A DNA stretch of 64,000 nucleotides from an uncultured Eggerthellaceae bacterium (GTDB lineage: Bacteria > Actinomycetota > Coriobacteriia > Coriobacteriales > Eggerthellaceae), in assembly GCA_910589125.1 (NCBI GenBank), contig CAJURX010000004.1:1-64000 (forward strand), in the 5' to 3' direction. This document shows positions 57,225-64,000 of the stretch, piece after piece. Position 1 is the stretch's first letter; each line of letters opens with the position of its first letter. The translations under genes and the position numbers were made by a program. The notes under the pieces were generated by a model. That model did no database searches. It was not told where the DNA came from and was given only the letters and a program-made list of their open reading frames with translations.

Positions 57225-59603
57225 CTATGCCTTCTCAACCTGAACGAGAGTGTCATTGAATGGGATGACGGGTCCCTTCATGAGATCCTTGCCTCGAGGC
57301 AGCACGGCATCGTTGGTAAGGGACTGGAAATTGCCCGCATCCATGTACTTTGACCACGTGCCTTCAAAGGAGCGCACCGTTCCTGGACGCACGGCTTCGT
57401 TGGCCTGTACGCGACACGAGGCGCTTCCGCGATCATTGAACACCTTCACGATATTCCCTGTGACCAGGCCTCGATCGGCCATATCCTTTGGATTCATCTC
57501 CACGAATGCATCTACGAATTGCCTGATCCATTCAGCGTCACAGAAATGATTGTGGATATGGAAGCGCGTTCGCGTCTGGAGGAAATCGAGCGGGTATCGA
57601 TCGCGCAGAGGATTGTCCTTGAAGGCCTCGTTCGGCTCTTCATAGCGGGGCAATGCCTGATCCCAAGGCAGCATGTCCTCATAGTACACATCCAGCCGTT
57701 CGGAATCCGTCTTCAAGCCCTTGTCCAAGTTCAGGCAGACAGGACGAGATGTGCCCGGTATCGGAAGCACGCCTCCGGCTTCTTTGAGAGACGCGATGGT
57801 CATTCCCGCAAGCGCCTCATCCTTCGATTCCTCTAGCTGGAAGATCGCGTATTCCTCGCGAGTTCGAGGAAGCAGGTCCCCATGCCCCAACCGCTCGACG
57901 AGCGCACGTTCGATATAGAAATCGCTGCGACTCTCGAAGAGGGGATCGAGGACCTTCTGCTGCAGTCGCACATGGCCTTGCGCTGTGCTCACTCCAGCGA
58001 TGTCGTCCTCGCTCTCGAAGCGGGAGCAAACCGGCAGCACATAATCTGCCCAGTCCACGAAGGTCGTGTGATATATCTCTGCGACCACCACTAGATCGAG
58101 CTGCTTCAACCAACGCTCGGTTTGCGCCGCATTCGCGAAGGATTGAAGATAGATGTCGCACGGCGCGAATACCGCCCTGATCTCATCCGTGCTCCGCTGC
58201 TCCGAAAGGCTCTTGCGCTGCTTGCTCGGAGAGAACTCCTTCGGCAGAGGCCATGATGCCAGCGAAGCGGATGGAGCGCCGGTCCCTCCTCCGAAAACGC
58301 CTATGGAAGCACCTGGCTTTCCTATCTGGCCTACCAGGGAGGCGAGCACGATCGCAGCATGGCCGACGATGTCAGCGTTCTCATATTTGTCACCGCCACC
58401 GTATCCAAGGGAAAGGCTTGCAGGTCCATCATGGACATATGCGCGCGTCAGCTCTTCGATGGTGGCAGGATCGATGCCCGTGATGCCTGCAGCCCACGCA
58501 GGTGTGCACTCCTCTACCTCTCTCTTCAGGCGACTGAAGACCGGCTCAGCCCTCTTGCCCTCTACATCGACATGGCCCTCCAATGCGCTTTCCACGACCT
58601 CTGTATACGGAACCGCCATCGAGCGCTGTGCATCCCACACCAGAAGAGCGCCCTCAGGATCACCGCCTTGCCTCAACAGCTGCCCCGTCTCTTCGTCTAC
58701 GAGGTACGGGAACGAGGTGTAGCGCCTCATGAAATCAGCGTCATGCCATTCTCTATCTATGACCAGATTCACCATGGCCAACAGCAAAGCCGCATCAGTA
58801 CCTGGCTGGATCGGGATCCATTGGTCAGACTTCCCCGCAGTCGTCGAGAAGTTCGGATCGATGACGATCATGCGCGCACCTGCATCCTTGGCATCGAAGA
58901 ATGCTCGTGCAGTGACCAGCTTCGACTCCAGAAGGTTGTTCCCCATATGGATGATGGTCTTTGAATTCACCCAATCGAGGTCCTCGTTCGTATTCGATGC
59001 GAAGCCTCCACCGATGCCGGTAGCCGGATCGAGCCCGTTGCCGATACCCGTATCGATGCCCGTATTCCGATCAGAGAGAGCACCCAATATGCTGGTGAGG
59101 AACGAGTAGTTCGCTTCCTTTGCTCGCTTTACGAGGATGCTCTCCGGGCCATATTCCGCCTTTATCTCAGCGAGCTTCGCTGCTATCTCATCAAGAGCCT
59201 CATCCCATGAGATCTGGCAGAAATCGCCTGAACCACGTTCGCCCACGCGCTTCAGAGGCGTCTGCAGGCGCTCTGTTGAGTAGATGTGCTGAACCTCGGA
59301 GATCCCCTTCAAGCAGCATGTGGAGAATCGCTCATCACTCCAAGCTTCATTGGGTTCCACGAGGGCAAGTCGCCCATCGCGCACCGTGCATTGCAGCGAA
59401 CAGTGGCCACTGCAATGCGATTGGTGAATAGTGCAAACCGTATATTGATCCGCCTCCGCATGCGCTTTCGCTGGTGCGAGCCATCCATCAGTCGCAGTCA
59501 TGTTCGCGGCGCCCGCTAACCCCACTGCTCCAGCGGTAACGCCCGCAGCCTTGAGAAAGCTCCTACGGGTGAGGCCACCTTGAGGGGCATTTCTTCCCGT
59601 CAT
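57225..59603 (-). CDS. DMSO-reductase-family catalytic subunit, Tat-exported (DmsA-like)
   Basis: 792 residues. A Tat signal with RRSFLKAAG (Arg13-Arg14) and a hydrophobic stretch precedes a [4Fe-4S] site (CTIHQSHCSGHC, and a Cys pair at SDERFSTCCLKG). The molybdopterin body follows, with NTGIDTGIGNGLDPATG in the metal-ligand region. The order of segments fits the DmsA/YnfE branch that reduces S-oxides or N-oxides outside the membrane, but the true acceptor is unknown. AGAGGAGG precedes the ATG at 59603. First gene of the operon with DmsB-like, NrfD-like and TorD-like genes. Confidence 0.92.
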   Translation of the reverse strand: MTGRNAPQGGLTRRSFLKAAGVTAGAVGLAGAANMTATDGWLAPAKAHAEADQYTVCTIHQSHCSGHCSLQCTVRDGRLALVEPNEAWSDERFSTCCLKGISEVQHIYSTERLQTPLKRVGERGSGDFCQISWDEALDEIAAKLAEIKAEYGPESILVKRAKEANYSFLTSILGALSDRNTGIDTGIGNGLDPATGIGGGFASNTNEDLDWVNSKTIIHMGNNLLESKLVTARAFFDAKDAGARMIVIDPNFSTTAGKSDQWIPIQPGTDAALLLAMVNLVIDREWHDADFMRRYTSFPYLVDEETGQLLRQGGDPEGALLVWDAQRSMAVPYTEVVESALEGHVDVEGKRAEPVFSRLKREVEECTPAWAAGITGIDPATIEELTRAYVHDGPASLSLGYGGGDKYENADIVGHAAIVLASLVGQIGKPGASIGVFGGGTGAPSASLASWPLPKEFSPSKQRKSLSEQRSTDEIRAVFAPCDIYLQSFANAAQTERWLKQLDLVVVAEIYHTTFVDWADYVLPVCSRFESEDDIAGVSTAQGHVRLQQKVLDPLFESRSDFYIERALVERLGHGDLLPRTREEYAIFQLEESKDEALAGMTIASLKEAGGVLPIPGTSRPVCLNLDKGLKTDSERLDVYYEDMLPWDQALPRYEEPNEAFKDNPLRDRYPLDFLQTRTRFHIHNHFCDAEWIRQFVDAFVEMNPKDMADRGLVTGNIVKVFNDRGSASCRVQANEAVRPGTVRSFEGTWSKYMDAGNFQSLTNDAVLPRGKDLMKGPVIPFNDTLVQVEKA

Positions 59604-59699
59604 CTTTCCTCCTCTTGTACGGATGTGCGGTGCTCCCCTGCATCCGCCCATCGCTTCGATGATGAGAGTGGCCAACTCTATTGGAGGCACTATAGCATC

Positions 59700-59736
59700 A
59701 TTGTCCTATGACAATCAAGGATAATCATAGGACAAT
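59700..59736. promoter_or_regulatory. CRP/FNR-type palindrome and 12-bp inverted repeat upstream of the DmsA operon
   Basis: TTGTC-CTAT-GACAA (59701-59714) is a perfect 5-N4-5 palindrome, the form of CRP/FNR-family operators. A larger inverted repeat is also present: ATTGTCCTATGA (59700-59711) and TCATAGGACAAT (59725-59736), 13 bases apart. A candidate minus-strand -10 (TATAGT, 59694-59689) lies next to it. The site is about 100 bases before the dmsA-like start. A copy of the half-site is found at 62369-62380. Confidence 0.65.
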
Positions 59737-59876
59737 TTGTGGCAATGGGGTGCGCACACTTCCCGTTGGGCCTTTCGACGTCATATATGAGATCATCGAC
59801 GATGGAAGCTTCCTCATCTTAGGCCTCATGCATCAACGCGCCACACGTTGACCTAACGCATGCGCACAGGGCGCGA

Positions 59877-60863
59877 TCACAGACCTTTGGGGAGCACATC
59901 TTTCAACGTATCGCATGCGCTCTTGTTGAAGCCCTCAGCGAAGGCGCTCGGGATGACCACGGTGCCCTCCCCTTCTCGCAGGGACTCATTCAGAAGATGC
60001 ATGGTGCGCAAGCGCATGGCTGCCTCGTTGTCCTCGTAGAGGCCATCCATCTCATTCAGCATCTCGAAGATGTCCTGCTCTGCCTCGATGAGGATGATGC
60101 GAGCCTTCTTCCGCTGCTCTGCCTGCGCCTCCAGCGACATGGCCTCTTGCAGGTCCTTCGGGAGCAAGATGTCACGCACCTCGACCGAGAGGATGGTCAC
60201 ACCCCAAGGCGCCACCTTCTCTTCCAGCACCTTCTTCAGCTCGCGGTCAAGCTGGTTGCGCCGTATGGCAACCTCGGCAGCGCTTGCGCGCCCGATGGCG
60301 TCGCGAAGCGCCGTCTGGGCAGAGAGCTCCACGGCTGCAGAGAAGTCACCTACCTCGGTGCAAGCCGCCTTCGCATCCCACACATGCCAGAAGAGCACTG
60401 CATTCACATCCAAGGGAACGAGGTCAGACGTCAGCGTCTCCTCAGCTCCGAAGGTGGTTGCGCGCATGCGGGTATCCACCCGCATCGTGTTGCTCTCGAT
60501 GACCGGCCACGTCCAGAAGAGCCCTGGACCCGACACGCGATCGAGCTTTCCCAGTCGCAGCACGACGACGCGCTCCCATTGCTGGGCGATGTGGCACGAC
60601 GAAGCGAACAAGGCAGCCAGCAGCACCGCTATCGCGATGGCTTCCAGCGTCACACGCCCTTGCATGCCAAGACCCACGACCAGCACCACCGCCAAGGTGA
60701 CCAGGAACAGCACGATCGTGAAGATGATCACGCCCGCATTCGACGCCTGCTCGCCCACGACCTCAGTGGCTGCCTCGGGCTTGACGCGGAACCGCTCCTT
60801 CGATGCATTGGCTGCGACCCCCGTCTCAGGTGCGCCCATGCCCGATCTTCGCCTGATGCTCAT
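59877..60863 (-). CDS. SPFH/Band 7 slipin-type membrane protein
   Basis: 328 residues. After a 40-residue hydrophilic N-terminus two hydrophobic stretches follow (about 45-85), then the SPFH domain (RVVVLRLGKLDRVSGPGLFWTWPVIE and later VEVRDILLPKDLQEAMSLEAQAEQRKKARIILIEAEQ, the coiled-coil that mediates oligomer rings). SPFH proteins organise membrane microdomains and protease or secretion partners. It starts four bases before the GntR-gene stop, with GGGGGC upstream. Third gene of the NrfD-like/GntR/slipin operon; the link to energy metabolism is not understood. Confidence 0.9.
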   Translation of the reverse strand: MSIRRRSGMGAPETGVAANASKERFRVKPEAATEVVGEQASNAGVIIFTIVLFLVTLAVVLVVGLGMQGRVTLEAIAIAVLLAALFASSCHIAQQWERVVVLRLGKLDRVSGPGLFWTWPVIESNTMRVDTRMRATTFGAEETLTSDLVPLDVNAVLFWHVWDAKAACTEVGDFSAAVELSAQTALRDAIGRASAAEVAIRRNQLDRELKKVLEEKVAPWGVTILSVEVRDILLPKDLQEAMSLEAQAEQRKKARIILIEAEQDIFEMLNEMDGLYEDNEAAMRLRTMHLLNESLREGEGTVVIPSAFAEGFNKSACDTLKDVLPKGL

Positions 60864-60866
60864 ATG

Positions 60867-61337
60867 CTATGCCCCCTGTGCCTGCCGCTTGCTCTTCTCT
60901 TCCTTGAAATCCAGGATGCGACCGCCCGGCACGGCCCCCTCGCCCTCATGCTCGGAGTTATAGCGAAGCCGCTTGATGTGCCGCGCGAACGCTTGCTCGA
61001 TATCGGCGTAATCCATGCCCAGCTCACGACATGCAGCTATCGCCTCATCCATGATCTCAGTCACCTGATCCAGCTCATCCCCGCCGAGCTTCGATGCGAT
61101 ATCGGTCACGAACACGCCGCGCCCACGCGTCGACTCAAGATAACCATCCGACACGAGGCTCAAGTACGCCTTGTTGACCGTGTTGTAGTTGATGGAGATA
61201 TCCGCCGCTAGCCCACGCACCGTAGGCAGCTTATCTCCCGGCAGCAGCTCTCCCGAATTGATGAGATAGGCGATGCGCTGCCGCAATTGCACCCACAAAG
61301 GGACATCGCTGGTCTCGTCTACTTCGAATGCGATCAT
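60867..61337 (-). CDS. GntR-family regulator (YtrA-type)
   Basis: 156 residues. N-terminal winged helix typical of GntR/YtrA: VPLWVQLRQRIAYLINSGELLPGDKLPTVRGLAADISINYNTVNKAYLSLVSDGYLESTRGRGVFV, followed by a short helical dimerisation part. YtrA-type regulators often control the transporter operon in which they lie. The ATG at 61337 has AAAGG nine bases upstream; a GTG at 61340 is possible. It begins 12 bases after the NrfD-like gene stop and is likely an autoregulator of this operon. Confidence 0.9.
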   Translation of the reverse strand: MIAFEVDETSDVPLWVQLRQRIAYLINSGELLPGDKLPTVRGLAADISINYNTVNKAYLSLVSDGYLESTRGRGVFVTDIASKLGGDELDQVTEIMDEAIAACRELGMDYADIEQAFARHIKRLRYNSEHEGEGAVPGGRILDFKEEKSKRQAQGA

Positions 61338-61349
61338 CACGGAACCTTT

Positions 61350-62327
61350 CTAGAGAGGGACGCCCAAAAGAGGATGGGATGCCATGGCAACGACCAACAA
61401 GCGCAAGACAGCACCACCGATCAGCACGCAGGCAGCAACGCTCACCATGAGCAGAGACCGACGCCGAAGCATCGCTGCTGACACCGCAGTCCCGCTCGTT
61501 CGACCTAGGATGATGTCCTGCACGAAGGGCACCGCCATGCCGATGAAGGCGAACCCCACCCAGAAGAGCGCAGCCAATGGCCCTGCGATCAATGCCTCAA
61601 GGGACTCCTGCGCCGCATAGCTCGTGCCGTCGGTCGGCCCCGCAAGACCACCTGCCTGCTGCCATGCGCTCACAAGGAACGCGATGCCCGCGATCGCCTC
61701 CAAGAGGATGATGACAGCGTCCACCTTGGAGAGGCGCATCAACGTTCGGGCGAACGGCCCCACCGATCCCGATGCGAAGGCCGCAACGAGGACCAATGCG
61801 ATACCGCAAGAGAGCGCAGAGAGCACGAACACGACCCAGAGCAGCGGCGTGTTCCACACAGGGACCGCTCGCATATCCGCGAGCATGAGGCCAGCATAGA
61901 GCATCACTGCCACACCCGCCACGATGGAGACGATGCTGACGAGCACCATGACCCGCCGCGAAGCGCGCGCAGCACCCGTCCAGATGAGGAGGCTGAACGC
62001 GGAGAGGGCGAAGCACGCGATGAGCGCCCATGCGCCGAAAGCGAGATAGGTGGGTGCTGGATGGAACAAGATGAGCAGCAGCCTATCTGGCCTGCCCAGA
62101 TCCGCTATGAGGCAGAGCATGCCGAGCAGCAAGGCCCCCAAGATGGCAAGCTGCATCGCAGCGAAGAAGCGTCGCCACGGGTCAGCCGCAGATGAGCGCA
62201 TCTTCCGGGCAAGAGCCGCTTCCAAAGGAAGGGGGTCAGCCAGCAGAGCCAAGAAGGCGGCCACGACGCAGCCCCCTGCTCCTGTTCCTCCCAAGAAGAG
62301 GTATGCGACGATCAAGTCGCTGAACAT
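61350..62327 (-). CDS. NrfD-like membrane protein without partner reductase
   Basis: 325 residues with eight to ten transmembrane helices and an NrfD-like start (LIVAYLFLGGTGAGGCVVAAFLALL), plus ALEAIAGIAFL near the middle. In a respiratory enzyme it would exchange electrons with menaquinol, but no catalytic or iron-sulfur subunit is encoded in this operon. AAGGGCGAAGCCG precedes the ATG at 62327. First gene of the operon with the GntR regulator and slipin. The upstream half-site at 62369-62380 matches that of the DmsA operon. Confidence 0.87.
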   Translation of the reverse strand: MFSDLIVAYLFLGGTGAGGCVVAAFLALLADPLPLEAALARKMRSSAADPWRRFFAAMQLAILGALLLGMLCLIADLGRPDRLLLILFHPAPTYLAFGAWALIACFALSAFSLLIWTGAARASRRVMVLVSIVSIVAGVAVMLYAGLMLADMRAVPVWNTPLLWVVFVLSALSCGIALVLVAAFASGSVGPFARTLMRLSKVDAVIILLEAIAGIAFLVSAWQQAGGLAGPTDGTSYAAQESLEALIAGPLAALFWVGFAFIGMAVPFVQDIILGRTSGTAVSAAMLRRRSLLMVSVAACVLIGGAVLRLLVVAMASHPLLGVPL

Positions 62328-62368
62328 CGGCTTCGCCCTTCATGCGCCCGTCGAGATGATGCAGATCA

Positions 62369-62380
62369 TCATAGGACAAT
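62369..62380 (-). promoter_or_regulatory. Copy of the TTGTCCTATGA half-site upstream of the NrfD-like operon
   Basis: TCATAGGACAAT is identical to the right arm of the inverted repeat at 59725-59736 and lies 42-53 bases before the ATG at 62327. On the minus strand it reads TTGTC-CTAT-GATGA, so only one half of the 5-N4-5 palindrome is kept. CATAAT (62384-62379) could be the -10, in which case the site overlaps the start of transcription. Confidence 0.55.
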
Positions 62381-62474
62381 TATGAGAAGGTTGGAAGGGG
62401 CGGGTTCAGTGATAGGCGATCTGCAGGGTGCGCAGCCATCCACGGCACCCGCACCAAGAGGCATCCGTTCTCTG

Positions 62475-62786
62475 CTATGAAGCCAGGATATCCAGGGCTG
62501 CCTTGTATCCGCCGGTGCCGTAGGACAAGCACTTCGACACGCGCGCGATGGTCGTGGCAGAAGCGCCGGTCATGCGCTCGATGGCTGAGTACGACTTGCC
62601 AGCATCCAGCAAGCGCGCCACCGCCAGCCGCTGCGACGTCTCACGGATCTCCCGTATGGTGAACAGGTCCTCCAAAAGAGCGAAGATCATGTTCTCGTCA
62701 TCCAGCTCAGCGAGCACATGGAGCAAGTCGTTCACTTCGGGCTTGCGGATATCAGAGCGCCCCTCGGCGCTTGGACCCTCAGGCAT
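62475..62786 (-). CDS. YerC/YecD-type TrpR-related regulator
   Basis: 103 residues with the TrpR-like helix-turn-helix: LFTIREIRETSQRLAVARLLDAGKSYSAIERMTGASATTIARVSKCLSYGTGGYKAAL, characteristic of the YerC family. It is a small DNA-binding protein whose targets are mostly unknown. AAGGGGCGGAG precedes the ATG at 62786. Its start overlaps the end of cimA by eight bases, so it is the downstream gene of that operon. Confidence 0.9.
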   Translation of the reverse strand: MPEGPSAEGRSDIRKPEVNDLLHVLAELDDENMIFALLEDLFTIREIRETSQRLAVARLLDAGKSYSAIERMTGASATTIARVSKCLSYGTGGYKAALDILAS

Positions 62787-64000
62787 CTCCGCCCCTTCCT
62801 GACGATGCGTTCACCTTATTCGTGCGCATGAGCCCATATTCGATCGACTCCACGAGCGCATTCCACGATGCCTCTATCACGTTCTCGGATACGCCGACGG
62901 TGCCGAACGAGCCAAGCTCATCGGCCGTCGTGATGGTCACGCGCGTGAGCGCATCTGTCCCCTGGCTCTCGTCGGGAAGGCGGACGTTGTAGTCCACCAA
63001 CTCAAGCCGAGCCACCTCTGGATACGATGCCGTGATGGCCGTGCGCAATGCCGCATCCAACGCGCCGACCGGACCTGCACCTTCGCCCGTCGCCACGAAG
63101 CGCTGATCTCCCACATGGATCTTGATGACCGCCTCAGAAGCTGCGTCCTTCGCCAATGCACCCGTATCCTCACGGTCATCCACGATGACCCGGAACGATT
63201 CCAACGTGAACGCTGGCCGATACACGCCAAGATGGCGCATGATCAAGAGCGCCAGCGAGCCATCGGCCATCTCATAGGTATACCCTGCAGCCTCGCGAGC
63301 CTTGATGTCATCCAGCACCTCTTGGAGGTCAACCCCGGCATCCTCAAGATCGAATCCGAGCAGCTTCGCTTTCTGCACGAGCGATGCCTTGCCGGCGAGC
63401 TCGCTGACCACCATGCGCGCGCTATTGCCCACCTTCGCCGGGTCCGCATGCTCATAGGCCTGCGGGAATCGCGCGATGGCGCTCGCATGCAGACCGCCCT
63501 TGTGCGCGAATGCCGAAGCCCCGCTATACGGATGATGTGGCGAGAGCGCCACACCTGTGACCTCCGCCATGAAGACCGAGACGCTCGTGAGCTCTTCCAG
63601 CCGCTGCGCGCCCACGGCCTCCAAGCCCATCTTGAGCTCCAGATCCGCGATGACCGTGAGCAGATCCGTGTTGCCCACGCGCTCGCCGATGCCGTTGCAC
63701 GTGCCCTGCACCTGCACCACACCCGCGTGCACCGCCGCAAGAGCATTCGCCACAGCGCATCCCGCATCATCGTGGCAATGGATGCCGAATGCCTGTCCAG
63801 GGAACGCTCCCACCACCCGACGCACGACCTCGTCCACCTGGAACGGCAGCCATCCGCCGTTCGTCTCGCATAGATCGATGGAATCCGCACCCGCCTCATG
63901 GGCAGCGCGGATGCAAGCTAGCGCGTACGAGGGGTTCGCAGCGAAGCCATCGAAGAAGTGCTCCGCATCGAACACGACCTCGCGCCCCGCCGCTTTCAGA
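62779..64000 (-). CDS. cimA: Citramalate synthase (partial, 5' end outside the window)
   Basis: The open frame runs past the right edge (about 407 residues visible, start missing). Sequence fits the alpha-isopropylmalate synthase family: GIHCHDDAGCAVANALAAVHAGVVQVQGTCNGIGERVGNTDLLTVIADLELK includes the metal-binding HCHDD and the TCNGIGERVGN motif, with HKGGLHASAI further on. The C-terminal LeuA-type allosteric domain is present. CimA condenses pyruvate and acetyl-CoA to citramalate, an isoleucine precursor. The long HHPYSG segment favours CimA over LeuA, though 2-isopropylmalate or homocitrate synthase cannot be excluded. Followed by the YerC-like gene. Confidence 0.9.
   Translation of the reverse strand, partial: LKAAGREVVFDAEHFFDGFAANPSYALACIRAAHEAGADSIDLCETNGGWLPFQVDEVVRRVVGAFPGQAFGIHCHDDAGCAVANALAAVHAGVVQVQGTCNGIGERVGNTDLLTVIADLELKMGLEAVGAQRLEELTSVSVFMAEVTGVALSPHHPYSGASAFAHKGGLHASAIARFPQAYEHADPAKVGNSARMVVSELAGKASLVQKAKLLGFDLEDAGVDLQEVLDDIKAREAAGYTYEMADGSLALLIMRHLGVYRPAFTLESFRVIVDDREDTGALAKDAASEAVIKIHVGDQRFVATGEGAGPVGALDAALRTAITASYPEVARLELVDYNVRLPDESQGTDALTRVTITTADELGSFGTVGVSENVIEASWNALVESIEYGLMRTNKVNASSGRGGDA

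Noticed and set aside
1..64000. CRISPR arrays, insertion sequences, prophage genes and rRNA operons
   Set aside because: No regularly spaced direct repeats, transposase, integrase, structural phage genes or rRNA-like sequence were found.

Overview
The window is bacterial, GC-rich (roughly 60%) and densely coded on both strands with clear Shine-Dalgarno sites. Its content fits an anaerobic gut or rumen actinobacterium of the Eggerthellaceae (Coriobacteriia): several DMSO-reductase-family molybdoenzyme parts, a LuxR regulator fused to a 12-helix membrane domain, a corrinoid-methyltransferase-type operon, rubrerythrin, class B sortase and fermentative/ECF uptake genes. The assignment to family is an inference from gene content, not from a marker comparison. 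No CRISPR array, rRNA operon, prophage or insertion sequence was seen.

Layout. 1-5.4 kb: tRNA-Val(UAC), a VapBC-type toxin-antitoxin pair, a NitT/TauT-like permease and binding lipoprotein without an ATPase, a CDF metal exporter, a peptide-deformylase-like protein that lacks its catalytic Glu, a thioredoxin and a B3/B4-domain protein. 5.6-10.8 kb: a giant Lhr-type helicase. 10.9-18.4 kb: lipoproteins, a complete ECF transporter with a DUF4430 lipoprotein (probably corrinoid uptake) and an MFS carrier. 18.5-22.7 kb: a UroD-type methyltransferase / DUF2284 / RACo-like operon with a divergent LysR. 22.8-28.1 kb: Phd/RelE pair, two divergent uncharacterised genes (one resembling a trigger factor C-terminal domain), a SlyD-like FKBP and trigger factor, and another LysR gene. 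28.4-35.7 kb: a five-gene operon with a cytosolic BspA-like LRR protein, a VWA protein and a MoxR-type AAA ATPase fused to a SAM methyltransferase. 35.8-41.1 kb: a molybdopterin enzyme operon opposite its probable membrane LuxR regulator. 41.4-54.5 kb: housekeeping genes (serA-like, sanA-like, leuS, engB, guaB, rubrerythrin, M18 aminopeptidase, NUDIX) with a class B sortase and its probable substrate. 54.6-62.4 kb: a DmsABC-TorD respiratory operon and a second NrfD-like/GntR/slipin operon. 62.5-64 kb: YerC-like regulator and the 3' part of cimA.

The most unusual locus is 35.8-41.1 kb. The catalytic subunit of the molybdopterin enzyme has replaced all four cysteines of the expected N-terminal [4Fe-4S] site (Ser28, Tyr33, Asn61, Asn64), and its small partner, which still looks like a ferredoxin-type electron-transfer subunit, has lost nearly all of its cluster cysteines as well. 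The pair therefore looks like a molybdenum/tungsten enzyme stripped of its electron wire, which would suit a redox-neutral reaction (hydration, isomerisation or hydroxyl transfer). It is encoded with a 91-residue protein of unknown role, has an 11-bp inverted repeat over its presumed -35 region, and faces a membrane-bound LuxR regulator with a near-consensus promoter.

Other points of interest are the LRR/VWA/AAA-methyltransferase operon, a probable CRP/FNR-type motif (TTGTC-N4-GACAA) shared by the two NrfD operons, a sortase substrate that ends straight after SPKTG with a ten-G tract in its promoter, and a family of intergenic hairpin repeats.
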